NCBI GenBank assembly: GCA_937862815.1
Contig: CALMED010000035.1
Location: forward strand, 35,503 to 99,502
Direction of reading: 5' to 3'
Length of the DNA stretch: 64,000 nucleotides
Origin: an uncultured Chitinophagaceae bacterium
Lineage (GTDB): Bacteria; Bacteroidota; Bacteroidia; Chitinophagales; Chitinophagaceae
The position numbers were made by a program, and so were the translations under genes. This document shows positions 18,829 to 28,193 of this stretch, in pieces (position 1 is the stretch's first letter; every line of letters begins with the position of its first letter). The notes under the pieces are model-generated. The model saw nothing but the letters and a program-made list of their open reading frames with translations, was not told the DNA's origin and searched no databases.

Positions 18829-19008
18829 TTAACGTGAATATTTTCTAAATAAAAAATACATGAGGCATGACCAGAGAATGCCGCTTCCCACGCATAACCA
18901 GAAACTATAATGTGCAGGATTGAATGTACCAAATGGAGCAAAGGCCATTAATGATACAGCGAAAATGCAAGATGATAGTACAAGGCTGAGCGTTCTCCCT
19001 TTATTCAT
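18829..19008 (-). CDS. Small two-helix membrane protein
   Basis: 59 residues from the ATG at 19008 (MNKGRTLS). Two hydrophobic helices, LVLSSCIFAVSLMAFAPF and FWLCVGSGILWSCLMYFLF, are joined by a short loop, and the protein ends FRKYSR. An alternative upstream ATG at 19032 would overlap the end of the preceding lipoprotein gene. No family recognised. It lies 11 bp downstream of the glycine-zipper lipoprotein, so co-transcription is likely and it could be an accessory or immunity-type partner; this is speculative. Confidence 0.55.
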   Translation of the reverse strand: MNKGRTLSLVLSSCIFAVSLMAFAPFGTFNPAHYSFWLCVGSGILWSCLMYFLFRKYSR

Positions 19009-19019
19009 ATTAAACAAAT

Positions 19020-19889
19020 TTAGCGAAAACAAGAACCCAACAATTCTGCTGCAATACCTGATACAGCCCCACTAACAAAACCGGTAGCAGCACCAAAAAC
19101 AGCTCCTCCAACACAACCTGTTGCAGTACCGATACCGGGAATAACCACCGTTCCCCCAAGACATCCTGCTTTTAAACCCAAAGCACCTCCTGAAAAAAAT
19201 CCCACGACAGCACCCAACATAACATTCCGTACATTAATAGTACATCTGCTTTGAATTTGAAACCCCGACCTTGTATTGCCTTCATAAACTAACTGTAAGG
19301 CATTACTAATTTCCGTATATGTGCCGTTTTCTAAATATTCTACTAATGAAATTATTGACCGAGATAAAGTAATCAATAAAACTTTTTCTTCGCTTGCCAA
19401 AGATGATGTCAAAATAGTGCCTTCATAAGTAACCGATATTTCCTTTATTCGGTTGTAGTCGTGTTCTGCTAATACTGAATCAAGATATGGCCTGATAAAA
19501 TATATCTGTTGCTCATTAAATATTAAACTAAAGTGTATTGGGTCGAACTCCTGGACGCGATTGGTATGTTGCAGAATAGACAAGTTTCTGAAATTGTAGT
19601 TTTCAGCAACAGATAAGGCTGCGGTCTGTCTTTTTTCCGATTCTGGTCCTGCCAATTCATGAAATAAACTGTAAACAAAATTTCTTTCATTAAATACAAG
19701 GGCTCCTGCCGAAACCTTGGATATATTTTCAGTGAATTTAAAATTACCACAGGATAAAGCCTTGGCTATCATCTTGCTGACTTTTGCTTTTTCAAAAGTA
19801 TAACTGCTATCTTTTATAAAATTGCCAGATTGTTTGCAAGATGTAAATAGGAATAAAAATACAATTGATTGTATTAGTGCATTTTTCAT
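19020..19889 (-). CDS. Lipoprotein with C-terminal glycine-zipper (bacteriocin-like) segment
   Basis: 289 residues. Signal peptide LIQSIVFLFLFTSC ends at Cys18, a lipobox. The middle (20-220) is an unrecognised, mostly alpha/beta domain. The last ~65 residues form a Gly/Ala-rich hydrophobic segment with repeated GxxxG patterns (VGFFSGGALGLKAGCLGG, GIGTATGCVGGAVFGAATG), resembling glycine-zipper inner/outer membrane domains and, superficially, class II Blp-type bacteriocins. It could insert into membranes. The gene is AT-rich compared with its surroundings (about 33% in a sampled line) and is followed by a 59-residue membrane protein. Confidence 0.7.
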   Translation of the reverse strand: MKNALIQSIVFLFLFTSCKQSGNFIKDSSYTFEKAKVSKMIAKALSCGNFKFTENISKVSAGALVFNERNFVYSLFHELAGPESEKRQTAALSVAENYNFRNLSILQHTNRVQEFDPIHFSLIFNEQQIYFIRPYLDSVLAEHDYNRIKEISVTYEGTILTSSLASEEKVLLITLSRSIISLVEYLENGTYTEISNALQLVYEGNTRSGFQIQSRCTINVRNVMLGAVVGFFSGGALGLKAGCLGGTVVIPGIGTATGCVGGAVFGAATGFVSGAVSGIAAELLGSCFR

Positions 19890-20117
19890 AAATAAATTTT
19901 GGGTTTTAAATTATTTGCTACTCTTTTGAATTAAATCTTTTTCAATCATATACAATGTAATTTGTGTGCTTAAACCTGTCAGCTCGGTTGTTCTTTATTA
20001 CAGCGTCCACAAATGCTACACATATAAAACTGAGTGTTGTGACCTATTTTGAATGATGCAACACTCTATTATTTATCACCTTAAAAAAGATTAAATTAGA
20101 GCCCTACTTTTTTAAAA

Positions 20118-20173
20118 GGATGGGAAACCGGAAGCCGGGTTTGTTGTCTGTTGGTCGCTTCCGGTCCCCATCC
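20118..20173 (-). terminator. Long hairpin downstream of ssb, probable terminator
   Basis: Arms 20118-20135 and 20157-20173 pair over about 17 bp with one mismatch/bulge (GGATGGG-AACCGGAAGC type against GCTTCCGG-CCCCATCC), with a 21-base loop. Read on the minus strand it follows the ssb stop by about 80 bp and is followed by TTTT AAAAAA, so it can act as a Rho-independent terminator for ssb. The rest of the 19890-20255 gap is AT-rich with nothing else recognised. Confidence 0.6.
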
Positions 20174-20255
20174 GTTTGATGGCCGGGGGGCATCGCCGGC
20201 GGAGATATCCGGACAGTAACTGCCGGTCTGCGAAGCCGGTTTACCGCTGGTACCG

Positions 20256-20597
20256 TCAGCTCTTCTTATCGCCCAGCAGCAGCAGCTCGTTCAGCTGCAC
20301 CTCGGTGATGTACTTTTTCACCCCGTCCTTGTCGGTGTAGCTGCGGTTGATGAGCTTGCCTTCGATGGCCACTTCGGAGCCCTTGCCCAGGTACTTCTCC
20401 GCCAGTTCGGCCACTTTGCCCCAGGCCACCACATTGTGCCACTGGGTTTCCTGTACTTTTTCGCCCTTGGCATTCCGGTAACTCTCGTTGGTGGCCATGC
20501 TGAAACGGGCCATTTTCTTACCCCCGGTAACGGTTTTAATTTCGGGGGTCATGCCCAGGTTGCCAATCAACTGGACTTTGTTCTTCAATGCATACAT
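20256..20597 (-). CDS. ssb: Single-stranded DNA-binding protein, short form
   Basis: 113 residues, a single OB fold: NKVQLIGNLGMTPEIKTVTGG, ARFSMATNESY, QETQWHNVVAWGKVAELAEKYLGKGSEVAIEGKL and a final YITEVQLNELLLL strand. It lacks the acidic C-terminal tip (DDDIPF-like) by which the main replicative SSB recruits partners, ending in GDKKS. It is therefore likely an accessory SSB, with a longer SSB elsewhere in the genome; that part is inference. Divergent from the small zinc-ribbon gene. Confidence 0.93.
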   Translation of the reverse strand: MYALKNKVQLIGNLGMTPEIKTVTGGKKMARFSMATNESYRNAKGEKVQETQWHNVVAWGKVAELAEKYLGKGSEVAIEGKLINRSYTDKDGVKKYITEVQLNELLLLGDKKS

Positions 20598-20806
20598 AGG
20601 TGTTCTGTTTGTGCCGTGCTCTATTTCAAGCCGTGCGGTTAAAAAATAATTGTATCACAGCCGGTGGGTGACGTCGGGGCCCTCCGGCCCTACAAAAATG
20701 AAACAGGTGAGAAGCGGGAGCCGGATTTTATTCGTTTACATCCGGATGTAAGCGTTTGTAATCGTTTGTGAAACGGATAAATTCTGTAACTTTCCTGTCT
20801 AACACT

Positions 20807-21187
20807 ATGACTATGAACACACCGGAGAAAAACTGCCGCCAGTGCAGCAAGCCGCTGCGTGGGCGGTGCGACAAAAAATTCTGCGACGATTACTGCCGCA
20901 ACAGTTACAACAACCTTTTACGGACGGACACGGGAACCACCAACCGGATCCGCAACATCAACAACAGCCTTGCTCGGAACCGGCGCATCCTTCGCGAACT
21001 GCTGCCGGCAGACGGGGGTATGACCAAGGTGCACCACGACAAGCTGGTGTTGCTGGGGTTTCATTTCAAGTACCATACACACCGGTACACCAATAAAAAA
21101 GGGCAGGATTACCTCTTCTGCTACGAATACGGTTACCTGCCACTGGAAGGGAACTGGTACCTGCTGGTACAACGCAACGACCTGTAA
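20807..21187 (+). CDS. Small zinc-ribbon protein of unknown function
   Basis: 126 residues from the ATG at 20807 (an ATG at 20813 is equally possible). A Cys-rich N-terminus, CRQCSKPLRGRCDKKFCDDYCRNSYNN, supplies four or more Cys for a zinc ribbon of the DUF2116-like type. The remainder is basic and then forms a beta-like C-terminus (LVLLGFHFKYHTHRY, YGYLPLEGNWYLLV). Similar proteins are frequent in Chitinophagaceae-type genomes, but I do not know a function. A longer in-frame start upstream (20768) adds residues without similarity to the zinc ribbon. Confidence 0.7.
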   Translation: MTMNTPEKNCRQCSKPLRGRCDKKFCDDYCRNSYNNLLRTDTGTTNRIRNINNSLARNRRILRELLPADGGMTKVHHDKLVLLGFHFKYHTHRYTNKKGQDYLFCYEYGYLPLEGNWYLLVQRNDL

Positions 21188-21197
21188 CAGCCAGGTG

Positions 21198-22886
21198 TTA
21201 ATCAAACGTGAGTCCGCGTGGACGGGTACGGGCCAGCAGGGTCTGCATAGCCGATGTTATGGAAATAGCGACCGAAGATCCTTCATCGCTCTCCGTCTTA
21301 TCTATTTCTCCGTTGCTCTTATAAGTTACCCGCACGGAGCCTTTGCCTTCGCTGCGGATAAGGATGGGCTTGCCCATGCTGTTATACTCAAACTCGAGCA
21401 CGCCGTCTTCGTATACCATACGGCTGATCTTGTTGTTTTCGTCGTAACTGAGCTCCACCCATTTGCCGTCTTCATCGGCCCGTACCAGGTCGCCGTTGGT
21501 ATTGTACCTGTAAGAGTACACAGTCAGCCGGCTGGTGGCTTTATCCGTGTACTCGCTGCGAACAATTTTGCGGAGCAGGGAATCATAGGTTACCCGGGTA
21601 ATGGACGTATTATTCTCTTTGTATGTCAGGAGGCAGAAGCTGTTGTAGGCATACGTGGAAGTGCGGGTGCCGGACCGGTCCTGGTTGCGGATACGGAGCG
21701 GATTGTTGCAGTTCTCGCTGTAGACGGTTTCCTTTTCTGTATATCCCACCCGCTGTAAGATGCGGTAAGTATACCGGCTACCGTCCATCTTTGTTCTGAT
21801 TTCGTATTCATAGTAATTACTGTCGCTTCCCCCGGTGTAGCGATTGGGGGCCACCACATAGGTGGCGTAACGGTCGTCGTTCACCTGGCCTTCTTCGGTA
21901 TAAAAACTAACATAAATGTATTCCTTCCAGCCTCCATCGCGTTCGGTAATCCGTTTTACGAAGTAGTTGGTGTTGTAGTATTCAATCAGCATCGCTGTTT
22001 GATCTTTATACCGGATGGCGGTCATGTTGTGCACCGCATCATACTCGTGCCGGTAGGTATTTCCGGCAACGTCCACTGTCTTTACCAGGTTTTCGCCTTC
22101 AAACGTATAATACGAAATACCGAGTGATGACTGAATCTGGCTAAGCTTACCGTCTCTTGTAAAGCGAAATACAAACTTATTTCCGTTGCGGTCGGCAACC
22201 GTATTGATCTGCTGTTGCCGGTTGTAAGTGATGATATAGCGGGGCTGGTTGTCTTTGGTGTACTTGCCGGCCATCAGCCCCTGTTCATCAAACACATCGT
22301 AACTGCCGTCACTGTACGTGCGCCGGTAGCCGGTTGCGGTACGCTCTGCACGCTGGTTACCCCGGTCGGTGCTTACCCACCGCGTACCCGCAGAAAAGTC
22401 AGGAGCCTGCAAAAGGCCGGCCTGCAGGTATTTCTTCCAGCGTGTAGCCCGCTCTTCCCGGTTGTTGCGCAGCTTTTGCCGGTAGGCACTGATGGCGCCC
22501 GGATTGTTTTCCAGATCGCCCTTTTCCAGGGCAGCTTGTATCAGCCGGTTGATTGCTTCTGTCAGGGCCTCTTCGTCTGCTTGTGCACCGTCAAAGAAGG
22601 TATTTGCACCGGAACCATGCTCCTTGATAAAGATGGTGCCGTCGCCGATGGCAAAGAGCCGGGTTTCAATTTCACTCCCCCAGCCAAAACCAAACAGCCC
22701 CCGCTCGATGGATTTGGAGTTATAGGTACGAAGGATTTCAAAGCCGCTGGTCTTACTGAAGCTGTGGTCGGTGTAGCTGATGTAAAAATTGCCATTCTTC
22801 AAGTTTACGCCAGCCAGAAGTGTGCCGGAAAATAGCAGCCACCCGCATAACAAAAAAAAGTGAAATCGAAACGTTTTCATCATCAT
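21198..22886 (-). CDS. RHS/YD-repeat protein with N-terminal DUF6531-like domain
   Basis: 562 residues with a signal peptide (FFLLCGWLLFSGTLLAG). The start of the mature protein (VNLKNGNFYISYTDHSF, LRTYNSKSIERGLFGFGWGS) is the DUF6531 entry domain of RHS proteins; the middle and end carry YD-type repeats (YDSLLRKIVRSEYTD, YNTNGDLVRADEDGKWVELSYDENN). The protein stops after few repeats and has no toxin-like C-terminal domain, so it is not a full RHS polymorphic toxin. It lies 61 bp downstream of the caspase-TPR gene on the same strand. Likely an envelope protein of unknown role. Confidence 0.82.
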   Translation of the reverse strand: MMMKTFRFHFFLLCGWLLFSGTLLAGVNLKNGNFYISYTDHSFSKTSGFEILRTYNSKSIERGLFGFGWGSEIETRLFAIGDGTIFIKEHGSGANTFFDGAQADEEALTEAINRLIQAALEKGDLENNPGAISAYRQKLRNNREERATRWKKYLQAGLLQAPDFSAGTRWVSTDRGNQRAERTATGYRRTYSDGSYDVFDEQGLMAGKYTKDNQPRYIITYNRQQQINTVADRNGNKFVFRFTRDGKLSQIQSSLGISYYTFEGENLVKTVDVAGNTYRHEYDAVHNMTAIRYKDQTAMLIEYYNTNYFVKRITERDGGWKEYIYVSFYTEEGQVNDDRYATYVVAPNRYTGGSDSNYYEYEIRTKMDGSRYTYRILQRVGYTEKETVYSENCNNPLRIRNQDRSGTRTSTYAYNSFCLLTYKENNTSITRVTYDSLLRKIVRSEYTDKATSRLTVYSYRYNTNGDLVRADEDGKWVELSYDENNKISRMVYEDGVLEFEYNSMGKPILIRSEGKGSVRVTYKSNGEIDKTESDEGSSVAISITSAMQTLLARTRPRGLTFD

Positions 22887-22947
22887 ACAATTAAAATTTT
22901 CATAGCACCCGCCAGGTTGTTAAGGCGGGCTGATAAACCGTACCGTG

Positions 22948-25900
22948 TTACCATTCTTTCAACTGCTGCAACAACAGCTGGGTGGCGGCACTGTAGTTGG
23001 TCCGCCAACGACCGGCATCTTTCCAGTTACTGTTCGATTTGTTTTCCTTTTCCAGCCACTCCTTTGCAGCAGACGGTTGCTGCTGCACCAGCCGTACAGC
23101 AGCCATGCCCAAATACGACGGGTTGGGTGAATAGCGGAGTGATTGTTCAAAACGTGCGAACGCATCCTTAACATCGCCGCCGTCGAGGTAGCACCAGCCC
23201 AGCAGCTGCAGCACCCGGTAGCGGAAACTATCGGTAAGTGATGAATCGGCCAGCATGCGCTGCAGCAACGGGATGGCTGCTGCCGGCTTACCATTTAGAT
23301 AATACAACGTAGACGCCTTGATGTAAAATCCAAACTGTTTATACTCGATCCATCCCACCGCCGCGTGCAGCAGTTCTCCGGCCGCCGCAGGTTTCCGGGC
23401 CAGGAGCAGGTTATCGGACCTGTCCATCAGCGCCACGGCAATCTGTTTCATGCTGTGCAGCAGGGGATCCGTTGCGTGGGCTTTCTGAAAGTAACGCACC
23501 GCTTCTGAAAACCGGTTCAATTCGAGTTCGGTATAGGCGAGGTTGCTGTAGGCAAGTGCATAGTTGCTGTCGGCCTGCAGGGTATAGTTGTAATACACCG
23601 CCGCGGAGTCGTAAAGGCCGGACGTGTAATAATAGTTGCCCAGCAGGTTGTACACATCGGGGTTCTCTTCAAAATACACCCGTGCCTGCTGCAGGATCCA
23701 CACGGCACTATCGGCTTTCCGCTGGCGCAGGTAGGTTTCGTGCATCCACTGGTAGGCGGTCCAGTAAAACGGACTGATAGAAAGACTTTTGCGGTAATGT
23801 TCCAGCGCTTCGGGATAACGGCGGCTGTTCTGGTAATAGCGGCCCAGGTTGGTCCACGCGGCTGGTTTACCGGGATTCACCCGGACGGCTTCGCGGAAGA
23901 GCTGCAGGGCGCCGGTACTGTCTTTCTGTTTGGCCAGCAGCCAGGCACGCCCGGCATAGGCCCACGGGTCATAGGGGTTGTTGCTGATGGCCAGCCGGTA
24001 GAGGCTATCGGCTTTCTGCCAGAGAACAGCGTTCGGTCCTTCCCGGTAATAATCGGCCAGCTCAGTGAGAGTGCTGGAATAAAACGGCTCAAGTTCCACC
24101 GACCGTTCGAGTAATTCGGTAGTAACGCGGGCGTTTACTTTCTTGTACAATTCGGCCAGGTGGTGGTATGTGTACACAAACTGGCTGTCGGCCGCCATGG
24201 ATTGGCGGAAATAGTTTTCCGCTTCGCGGATGTTGCCCCGGTCGCGATACACCAGTCCCAGGTTGCTGTATTCAACCGCCACGTCCACCGTATCTATTTC
24301 TATGGAATAACGGTAGAGTCGTTCCGCTTCGCGGTAGCGCTTGAGGTCGTAGTATACGTTGGCGAGGTTGTTATACGGCCAGCTGAACTGCGGTGCCAGC
24401 CGGATTACTTCTTCAAACACCTCCGTGGCTTCCCGGTAGCGGTTCTGGTCGCGGAGCACATTGCCCAGGCTGCTGCGGGGATAGGTCCAGGTGGGGATGA
24501 GTTCAATGGCCCGCCGGTAGTACTGCTCGGCCAGCGGGTAATCGTTCTGGTACTCGGCCACACGGCCCAGTGCCTGCAGCACAAAGGCGGCATCGGGTTC
24601 CAGCCGCAGGGCTTCGTGCAACAAGGACTTAGCCCGTTCATACTGGCGGAAATTGCGGCTGCGGAGATAGGAATATGCTTCGAGGTAGCGGGCATAGATA
24701 GCGTACACCCGGTAGCCGTAGTCGGCCGTATCCAGCAACTGCAGCAGCAGGTAACTTTTATCGGCCGCCGCTTTAAAATAATGCGCCGGTGGAAGGTTGT
24801 TTTTTCCCAGCAGGATGGTGTTCACCGCCTGCTGCGGGTCGCTGCCCAGCTGCTGGGTGAGCCGCAGCTTCGTGTGCCGCAGCCAGTCGGCCGGCAGCTG
24901 TTTCTTCTTCGTCCATTGCTGTTGCAGGTCCACCGCTCCCTGCCAGTCGGCGGTTGCAATTTTTGTATTGAGCTGTTCCAGCAATGCCTGCTGGGCGACT
25001 GTGAGGGGGCTGAGCCAGGGCGCATCGGTCCCGTTAGCTAACGACTTCCCCTTTACGTTCACCGCCACGATCTGCTGCAGGGCGTTTTCCTGCAGACGCT
25101 GAAAGGTGAGCGCCTTCATCTCCGGTGCCACCTGCATTACCACCTTTCCGCCCGACGGGGCATTGATGGTGGGTTCCTGCCGCTCCTGGGATTCCTGCAA
25201 CACCTGGTTATACACGTAGAGGTTGAGTTCGTTGACGCGGATCTTGTTGTCGGCCGGACTGTTATCCGCTTCTCCCAGCAACCCTTTCACGAGGTAGTAA
25301 GTAAAGAAGCCGTGTCCCAGCTCCTTGTTTTCATACGAGCGCTGGTTGGCACCGCAGCTGAGGTAACGGATGGTGTTGCGGAAGGAGGAGAGGGCGCCTT
25401 CGCTCAAGAGGTCGGCACCCTGTTCGTTGATGGTTTGCCCGCTGTGACAGGCATCGAGGATGATGCTCACCTGCACACCGTTGCCGGTGAGGTGCTCCAC
25501 CGCATCGTTGAGGTCGCGGAAGCTGAGGGTGCCCTGGGCGCCGGTGTAGGCCCGGTCTACATTCACATCGCTGCACAGCAGGTAACCCACATAGCCCTTG
25601 GTGCTGGTATCGGTGGACAGCTGGATGTCGCCGTGCCCCGAAAAATAGATGATCACCTCGTCGCCCTTTTTGAGGGGCAGGGTTTTAAACTGCCGCACGG
25701 CCTGGTTTACGGCATGGCTGTTGGCATCGCGGTTGAGGAGCAGCAGGAGGTTGCGGGGTTCCACTTTTGGGGTTTCCTGCAAAAAGCGGGCATAGAGGGC
25801 GGCGTCTTTATCGGCGGCGTTGAGACGGATGCGGGGCGCATCGTAGAGAGAGATGCCAATCACCAGTGCATAGGTGGTGCCGGCCGCCACAACGGGCTCT

Positions 25901-26007
25901 TCATTTTCGGAAGAGCCTTTGCTGCCGGGCGGCTGTGCTGCTGCCGGGGTCCAGTTACTCAACAGGGGTAGCAGAAAAACCAGCAATGGAAGGAAAAAAC
26001 GAACCAT
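22948..26007 (-). CDS. Secreted caspase-family (C14) protease with a TPR array
   Basis: 1019 residues. A signal peptide (FFLPLLVFLLPLLS) precedes a caspase-like domain (45-290) with YALVIGIS, catalytic His125 in YFSGHGD and Cys187 in ILDACHSG. From about residue 430 to the end runs a long array of tetratricopeptide repeats (for example EAERLYRYSIEIDTVDVAVEYSNLG, AWTNLGRYYQNSRRYPEALEHYR). The substrate is unknown; TPRs probably bind partner proteins. It heads a minus-strand run (22.9 kb then the RHS-like gene). A CHAT remnant of the same protease clan lies at 10.5 kb. Confidence 0.9.
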   Translation of the reverse strand: MVRFFLPLLVFLLPLLSNWTPAAAQPPGSKGSSENEEPVVAAGTTYALVIGISLYDAPRIRLNAADKDAALYARFLQETPKVEPRNLLLLLNRDANSHAVNQAVRQFKTLPLKKGDEVIIYFSGHGDIQLSTDTSTKGYVGYLLCSDVNVDRAYTGAQGTLSFRDLNDAVEHLTGNGVQVSIILDACHSGQTINEQGADLLSEGALSSFRNTIRYLSCGANQRSYENKELGHGFFTYYLVKGLLGEADNSPADNKIRVNELNLYVYNQVLQESQERQEPTINAPSGGKVVMQVAPEMKALTFQRLQENALQQIVAVNVKGKSLANGTDAPWLSPLTVAQQALLEQLNTKIATADWQGAVDLQQQWTKKKQLPADWLRHTKLRLTQQLGSDPQQAVNTILLGKNNLPPAHYFKAAADKSYLLLQLLDTADYGYRVYAIYARYLEAYSYLRSRNFRQYERAKSLLHEALRLEPDAAFVLQALGRVAEYQNDYPLAEQYYRRAIELIPTWTYPRSSLGNVLRDQNRYREATEVFEEVIRLAPQFSWPYNNLANVYYDLKRYREAERLYRYSIEIDTVDVAVEYSNLGLVYRDRGNIREAENYFRQSMAADSQFVYTYHHLAELYKKVNARVTTELLERSVELEPFYSSTLTELADYYREGPNAVLWQKADSLYRLAISNNPYDPWAYAGRAWLLAKQKDSTGALQLFREAVRVNPGKPAAWTNLGRYYQNSRRYPEALEHYRKSLSISPFYWTAYQWMHETYLRQRKADSAVWILQQARVYFEENPDVYNLLGNYYYTSGLYDSAAVYYNYTLQADSNYALAYSNLAYTELELNRFSEAVRYFQKAHATDPLLHSMKQIAVALMDRSDNLLLARKPAAAGELLHAAVGWIEYKQFGFYIKASTLYYLNGKPAAAIPLLQRMLADSSLTDSFRYRVLQLLGWCYLDGGDVKDAFARFEQSLRYSPNPSYLGMAAVRLVQQQPSAAKEWLEKENKSNSNWKDAGRWRTNYSAATQLLLQQLKEW

Positions 26008-26084
26008 TGTGGGATGAAGGTAGTAAAAAGGGGCAGGAATTTCCTACCTCCAAAAGGGTATTTTGACCAGCGGAAACGGCTGGC

Positions 26085-27230
26085 TCACCAGTTCACTGCA
26101 CTGCGGATGCGGCTCACCACCTGGTGGTACACCCGCTGCATCATCTCCTGCAGGGCGTCTTCGCGGCTGGGAAGGGGTTGGTTCTGGCTGTTGTTGATGA
26201 GGGTCCGGTCGGCATCGGTGAGCGCCCGCTGGTCGCCGTTGAAGCGGGCAAACTCGTACTGGTAGCGGAAATCGGCCGGGTACCGCTCCCATACCAGCTG
26301 CCGGCGGTTGACCGCATCCGTTAGAATGAGGTTGAGGTCGCCGTCGGCATTGAGCAGGCGGCGGGTGATGAAGAGGGTGGCCGTAACGGTTTGATACACG
26401 GGACGGTTAGCCGTGTCTTTTCCGATTTCGATCTGGCGGCTGCGCTGTACGGTGCGGGTCTGGTCCATGGGTTGATCGAAGCGGAGGTTGCGCCATACGA
26501 GATCAGCCACCAGGTCGGGTGCCTGCCGCTGGCGCTGCAGGTCATACTCGTTGTAAAACAAAGCCGGAACCGTTGTATTGCTGCGGCCGCCCAGCTCGTT
26601 GATGATGCGGTCCTGCCACAGCATGTCGCGGTTGTTGTAAAAACCCATGTTCCAGTTGCCCATGCCAAAGTCGTCGTACTGGATCCGGTTGATGAGCACG
26701 TGCACAATGGCCCTGTCGAAGGCTTCCTGCATCAGGGTGCGTGAATTGCGGTAGTTGGGGATGTAGGTGCCGGCTTTCCGGAAGGCGTTGTACGCTTCCC
26801 GCAGGTCGCTGCGTTCGCCGCGCTGCAGATTTGTTTCGCCGTAGCTGTACCAGGCGGCGGCGGCGCTGTCTTTGTAAAGCCGGATCTGCGGGGCAAAGTT
26901 CACGGGCTTCAGCTGGCGCAGGGCGTAGGCGCTGCGGCCGATGGTTTCGTACATGCGCTGCAGGGCTTCCATCTCGGTGAGGATGCCGTCGTACCGGAAG
27001 GGCGACTCTTCAAACTGGTAATTACTGATGCGTTCGCGCCCGCGCAGCAAAGCGCCGTTGTACACCTCGGAAATATCGGCCATCACTTTGTCGTTGGCTC
27101 CTTTTTTGTTGAGACGGGCGATGAGATTGGACAGGTCTCTTTCATCGCTGCGGGTGCTGTTGCGGCTGCTGCGGCAGGCGGCAAGGCCGGTGAACAGCAG
27201 GAAAAGGAGAGTCGTGTTAACAAACTTCAT
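26085..27230 (-). CDS. Lipoprotein of unknown function
   Basis: 381 residues from the ATG at 27230, which starts a lipoprotein signal peptide (TTLLFLLFTGLAAC, Cys19). The mature protein is rich in Arg, Asn and Tyr with helical repeats near the front (YNGALLRGRERISNYQ, ALQRMYETIGRSAYALRQL) and a beta-rich second half containing RSRQIEIGKDTANRPVYQTVTA. No known domain is recognised. Upstream (larger-coordinate) residues in the same frame add a poor start. It lies 77 bp upstream of the caspase-TPR gene on the same strand, so a joint envelope function is possible. Confidence 0.6.
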   Translation of the reverse strand: MKFVNTTLLFLLFTGLAACRSSRNSTRSDERDLSNLIARLNKKGANDKVMADISEVYNGALLRGRERISNYQFEESPFRYDGILTEMEALQRMYETIGRSAYALRQLKPVNFAPQIRLYKDSAAAAWYSYGETNLQRGERSDLREAYNAFRKAGTYIPNYRNSRTLMQEAFDRAIVHVLINRIQYDDFGMGNWNMGFYNNRDMLWQDRIINELGGRSNTTVPALFYNEYDLQRQRQAPDLVADLVWRNLRFDQPMDQTRTVQRSRQIEIGKDTANRPVYQTVTATLFITRRLLNADGDLNLILTDAVNRRQLVWERYPADFRYQYEFARFNGDQRALTDADRTLINNSQNQPLPSREDALQEMMQRVYHQVVSRIRSAVNW

Positions 27231-27311
27231 AACGACGCATTTACCGGTACGCTTCAAACAGGATGCCGGGTTGGAAAAGGTTGCTGCAAATTAACTGATT
27301 GTCTGCATTGT

Positions 27312-28193
27312 TCAGCGCCGGTACCGCGGTTCAAAATAGTTCCACAGCAGGGCACTGAGGCGGCGGGTGAGCTGCCAGGCTTCGTTGTCGGCATCCCAAC
27401 GCTGGTCCTGGTTGTTTTTGGTGATGATGCAGAAAACATACGGGCGGCGCGGAGCGTTTACGAGCATTACTTCACTTCTGCTGGCATTCACAGCCCCGTT
27501 CTTGCTGAACACTTCGATGGTGGGCGGGGTGGCTGAGAGGCCTTCTTCGTCCCAGTGATTGCGCCCCAACAGGCGCAGCATCCGGTTGCTTGCCCCGTGG
27601 TTGATCACTTCTCCCCGGTATATTTTCTCCAGCAGGGTGGCCATCTCCCGGGGAGTTGTTTGTCCCCAGCCATAGCGCGTACGGTTGGCTTCCCGACCGG
27701 GCGTGCGGGAGTTGACGCGGGTATGCTGCAGTCCCAGACTGTCAATCAGCTGGTTGATGCGCTGTCCGCCACCGGCCAGGCCCTGGAGCCAGAGGCTGGC
27801 AGTGTTATCACTCAGCGTAAGCATGAGCATCATCACCTTCGACAACTCAATCGCCTCTCCGTGCTTGAGCGACCCCAGCACGTCTTCGCCGGCATAATAG
27901 AGCGAGTCTTTGTAAACGATTTTACCGTGATAGTCAAGTTCCTTCTGTTCAATTTTATCCATCACCCCCACCAGGATGGGTACTTTGATCATGCTGGCGG
28001 TAGGAAAGACCGTATCCGCCGCTATGGCCACGATGCGGCCGTTTTTCAGATTCTTCACATAAACACCCACATCGCCACGAAAGCCGGCGAGTACTTCTTT
28101 TACCCGCCGCTCGAGGCGGAGGTCGCTGCGCTGTGCGCTTGCTGCCTGCAGAAAAAACAGCAGAGGAAGTAATAATAAAAAAATGGGCTTCAT
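27312..28193 (-). CDS. Class A beta-lactamase-like serine hydrolase
   Basis: 293 residues with a signal peptide (FLLLLPLLFFLQAASAQ). Class A-like motifs: TASMIK (SxxK, Ser67 and Lys70), LSDN (SDN, 128-130), and a PGREANRTRYGWG loop where Glu168/Asn170 stand in the omega-loop position. The third motif is KNG (231-233) rather than KTG/KSG. This deviation suggests a penicillin-interactive hydrolase rather than an efficient beta-lactamase. The start codon directly follows the stop of the neighbouring lipoprotein (TAA-ATG junction), so the two are co-translated. Confidence 0.8.
   Translation of the reverse strand: MKPIFLLLLPLLFFLQAASAQRSDLRLERRVKEVLAGFRGDVGVYVKNLKNGRIVAIAADTVFPTASMIKVPILVGVMDKIEQKELDYHGKIVYKDSLYYAGEDVLGSLKHGEAIELSKVMMLMLTLSDNTASLWLQGLAGGGQRINQLIDSLGLQHTRVNSRTPGREANRTRYGWGQTTPREMATLLEKIYRGEVINHGASNRMLRLLGRNHWDEEGLSATPPTIEVFSKNGAVNASRSEVMLVNAPRRPYVFCIITKNNQDQRWDADNEAWQLTRRLSALLWNYFEPRYRR

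Noticed and set aside
21198..22886. RHS polymorphic toxin
   Set aside because: No toxin domain, no pre-toxin motif and no immunity gene; the protein ends in a short unrelated tail.
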